64,000 nucleotides of DNA. It comes from an uncultured Neokomagataea sp. Its GTDB lineage: Bacteria > Pseudomonadota > Alphaproteobacteria > Acetobacterales > Acetobacteraceae. Shown piece by piece: positions 59,587 through 64,000 of this stretch. Both the position numbers and the translations under genes were made by a program. The stretch lies in contig NZ_CAMKWA010000006.1 of the NCBI RefSeq assembly GCF_946476835.1, forward strand, positions 90,325-154,324, in the 5' to 3' direction. The notes beneath the pieces were generated by a model. That model was not told where the DNA came from. It did no database searches and was given only the letters and a program-made list of their open reading frames with translations. Positions within the stretch are counted from its first letter, which is position 1. Each line of letters begins with the position of its first letter.

Positions 59587-61121
59587 TGGATATCCGTCCC
59601 GCCGAGATTTCGGACATCCTCAAGCAGCAAATCGCGTCTTTTGACAGTGCTGAAACCGTTTCTGAAACAGGAACGGTACTGTCAATTGGTGACGGTATTG
59701 CGCGCGTTTACGGGCTCACCAACGTCATGGCTGGCGAAATGGTTGAGTTCGAGGGTAGTGGCCTGAAGGGTATGGCGCTGAACCTTGAAGCAGACAACGT
59801 TGGTGTTGTGCTTTTTGGTGATGGCGATGAAGTGCGTGAAGGCGATACAGTTCTCCGCACGAAGGAAGTTGTTCAGGTTCCAGTAGGCAAGGGCCTTTTG
59901 GGGCGTGTTGTTGACGGTATCGGTAACCCGATTGACGGTCGCGGCCCGCTGACGGATGTTGAATACCGTCGCGCTGAAGTTAAGGCGCCTGGCATTATGC
60001 CACGTCAGTCCGTCGGTGAGCCGATGCAAACGGGTATCAAGGCGATTGACGCACTTGTTCCGGTTGGTCGTGGTCAACGTGAGCTGATTATCGGTGACCG
60101 TCAGACGGGTAAAACCGCTATTCTGGTGGACACGATTGTCGCTCAGAAGACGGTGAATGCTGAAGGTGACCCGAAGAAGTCCCTATACTGCATTTATGTT
60201 GCTGTTGGTCAAAAGCGTTCAACGGTTGCTAACCTTGTTCGTACGCTGACGGAACAAGGTGCGATGGAATACTCCATCGTTGTGGCTGCTACGGCTTCTG
60301 ACGCTGCGCCGATGCAGTATCTTGCTCCATATGCAGCCTGTGCAATGGGTGAGTACTTCCGTGATAACGGTATGCACGCGCTTGTGTGTTATGATGATCT
60401 GTCTAAGCAAGCTGTTGCTTATCGTCAGATGTCTTTGCTGCTGCGCCGTCCGCCTGCACGTGAAGCTTTCCCCGGTGATGTGTTCTATCTACACTCACGC
60501 TTGCTGGAACGTGCGGCTAAGATGTCTGATGCCAATGGCGGTGGTTCATTGACGGCTCTGCCGGTAATTGAAACCCAAGCTGGCGATACGGCTGCATACA
60601 TTCCAACAAACGTCATTTCGATCACAGATGGTCAGATCTTCCTTGAGACGGATCTGTTCTATAAGGGGATTCGCCCTGCTGTGAACGTCGGTGGCTCTGT
60701 GTCTCGTGTTGGTTCTGCTGCGCAGATCAAGGCGATGAAGCAAGTTGCTGGTAAGGTGAAGTTGGAGCTGGCTCAGTATCGTGAAATGGCTGCGTTCTCG
60801 CAGTTTGCTTCTGATCTGGATCCTGCAACGCGCCGTCAGTTGGACCGTGGTGCACGTTTGGTTGAACTGTTGAAGCAGCCAGAAACATCACCTCTTCAAG
60901 TTGAAGAGCAAGTTGTTGTTCTTTACGCAGGTACACGTGGTTATCTGGATACGGTTCCAGTGGATCAAGTGGTGGCGTATGAAGCAGCTCTGCTGAGTGA
61001 AGTACGTGGCCCGAGTGCGGATATCCTTGCGGCTATTCGTGCGGACCGTCAGATTAAGCCGGAAACCGAGAGCAAGCTTAAAGAGCTGCTAGCAGCATTC
61101 GGCCAGCGTTTCTCCGCGTAA
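59586..61121 (+). CDS. atpA: F1 ATP synthase alpha subunit
   Basis: Non-catalytic nucleotide-binding subunit of the F1 hexamer. ATG 59586 gives [16 protein letters not shown], the family start; a GTG one codon upstream is in frame but out of place. The P-loop GDRQTGKTA lies near 169-177, and the conserved [25 protein letters not shown] segment ([17 protein letters not shown] in most) reads [21 protein letters not shown] here. The 511-residue length is standard. It is followed by atpG after nine bases. Confidence 0.98.
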   Translation: MDIRPAEISDILKQQIASFDSAETVSETGTVLSIGDGIARVYGLTNVMAGEMVEFEGSGLKGMALNLEADNVGVVLFGDGDEVREGDTVLRTKEVVQVPVGKGLLGRVVDGIGNPIDGRGPLTDVEYRRAEVKAPGIMPRQSVGEPMQTGIKAIDALVPVGRGQRELIIGDRQTGKTAILVDTIVAQKTVNAEGDPKKSLYCIYVAVGQKRSTVANLVRTLTEQGAMEYSIVVAATASDAAPMQYLAPYAACAMGEYFRDNGMHALVCYDDLSKQAVAYRQMSLLLRRPPAREAFPGDVFYLHSRLLERAAKMSDANGGGSLTALPVIETQAGDTAAYIPTNVISITDGQIFLETDLFYKGIRPAVNVGGSVSRVGSAAQIKAMKQVAGKVKLELAQYREMAAFSQFASDLDPATRRQLDRGARLVELLKQPETSPLQVEEQVVVLYAGTRGYLDTVPVDQVVAYEAALLSEVRGPSADILAAIRADRQIKPETESKLKELLAAFGQRFSA

Positions 61122-61130
61122 GGATCGATC

Positions 61131-63507
<2,377 letters not shown>

Positions 63508-63512
63508 TCAAT

Positions 63513-63914
63513 ATGCCTATCCGCGTTGAGATTGTGAGTCCGGAGAAGCACCATGTCGATCGTCAGATCGATATGGTGGTACTTCCGGGCCGAGAGGGGC
63601 AGATTGCGGCGATGCCGGGTCATGCGCCTGTCATGCTTCAGCTCTCAGGCGGTGTCGTATCGCTGTATGAGGCGGATCGTGTTGTTGATGAGTTCTTTGT
63701 ATCCGGCGGGTTCGCGGATATCGGGGCTGATCGCTGCACGGTGTTAGCGGACACGGTACGTCATATTGATGAACTGGATGCAGAAGCTGCTCGTGAACGT
63801 TTAGGGGGGCTGGAGCATCAGTGGGCGCAAATTACGCCTTCTGAGCCTAGTGCGTCGGAGCGTTTGGAGTTGGAGCTTCAAGCTGTACGCGCTGAGATTG
63901 AAGCGGGTAGCTGA
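63513..63914 (+). CDS. atpC: F1 ATP synthase epsilon subunit
   Basis: Rotor and regulatory subunit. The N-terminal beta sandwich starts RVEIVSPEKHHVDRQIDMVVLPGREGQIAAMPGHAPVM, and the C-terminal helical hairpin is AEAARERLGGLEHQWAQI...LELELQAVRAEIE. At 133 residues it is a usual size. A strong terminator follows, so it closes the atpHAGDC operon. Confidence 0.95.
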   Translation: MPIRVEIVSPEKHHVDRQIDMVVLPGREGQIAAMPGHAPVMLQLSGGVVSLYEADRVVDEFFVSGGFADIGADRCTVLADTVRHIDELDAEAARERLGGLEHQWAQITPSEPSASERLELELQAVRAEIEAGS

Positions 63915-63929
63915 TTTTCTGCAAAGGAA

Positions 63930-63954
63930 CCGGGCGTTGCCCGGTTTTTTTTGT
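63930..63954 (+). terminator. Rho-independent terminator after atpC
   Basis: ACCGGGC-GTT-GCCCGGT forms a perfect 7-bp stem with a triloop followed by T7. It ends the ATP synthase operon 15 bp after atpC. The last 46 bases of the window are T-rich with no gene visible. Confidence 0.92.
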
Positions 63955-64000
63955 ATTTTTTTTGGTTATTTTTGTTTCGATTGTTGAATGTATTTTGGGG

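Overview
The window is a stretch of chromosome from an alphaproteobacterium, most likely an acetic acid bacterium (Acetobacteraceae). The reasons are a periplasm-facing three-subunit dehydrogenase operon (gluconate-2-dehydrogenase type small subunit, GMC flavoprotein with a Cys cluster, triheme cytochrome c), a NodT-type efflux factor, MucR and a Cys-poor Fur, flagellin with FlaF, OlsB for ornithine lipid, and an F1-only ATP synthase operon (atpHAGDC, with no F0 genes beside it). By eye the base composition is moderate (near 50-55% GC). I do not assign a genus. No rRNA, CRISPR array, transposase or prophage gene was seen.

Layout. 1-6 kb: 3' end of pgm, threonine aldolase (minus), folD with a divergent MTHFR-like gene, and an exported M1 peptidase. 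6-8 kb: flaF and flagellin. 8-13.2 kb: a complete EmrA/EmrB/NodT tripartite efflux system with a TetR regulator, and two copies of one operator. 13.3-15.5 kb: an OmpR/EnvZ-like two-component pair. 15.6-22.5 kb: a conserved housekeeping block (nfuA, nitroreductase, tsaB, rimI, TusA-like, mucR, fur, olsB, lnt, XRE regulator). It lacks the miaB-ybeZ-ybeY-corC and metK genes expected in this order in many relatives. 22.5-25 kb: accessory genes (Cys phosphatase, Pro-rich lipoprotein, YaaC-like protein). 25.1-29 kb: dehydrogenase operon. 29.1-34.3 kb: argD-argF-hslO followed by two uncharacterised genes. 34.4-40.3 kb: D-aminopeptidase, then recX, a CHAP lipoprotein, tatA, the methionine-salvage genes mtnB-mtnD-mtnC, and ribF. 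40.3-47.2 kb: an iron/TonB segment with two TonB-dependent receptors, a PiuC-type hydroxylase, a Sel1 protein and a Fur-box candidate, lying between ribF and ileS. 47.3-53.4 kb: ileS, lspA, a DUF3035 lipoprotein, mutL. 53.4-58.7 kb: tRNA-Thr(CGU), pqiABC, then nusG, secE and tRNA-Trp on the minus strand, and tRNA-Gly(UCC). 59-63.9 kb: atpHAGDC and its terminator.

The themes are envelope biology (Lnt, LspA, OlsB, PqiABC, efflux, TonB receptors, several lipoproteins), respiration (membrane dehydrogenase feeding the quinone pool, ATP synthase) and iron control (Fur, TonB/PiuC, NfuA). No unmistakable new multi-gene system is visible. The most unusual signals are non-coding: a long-range paired leader filling the Sel1-ileS gap, a 12-bp inverted repeat that extends the tRNA-Thr acceptor stem through its CCA end, a duplicated TetR operator, back-to-back palindromes upstream of hslO, and paired elements covering the mucR ribosome binding site. 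The YaaC-like singleton is the best accessory-gene candidate for an undescribed function.
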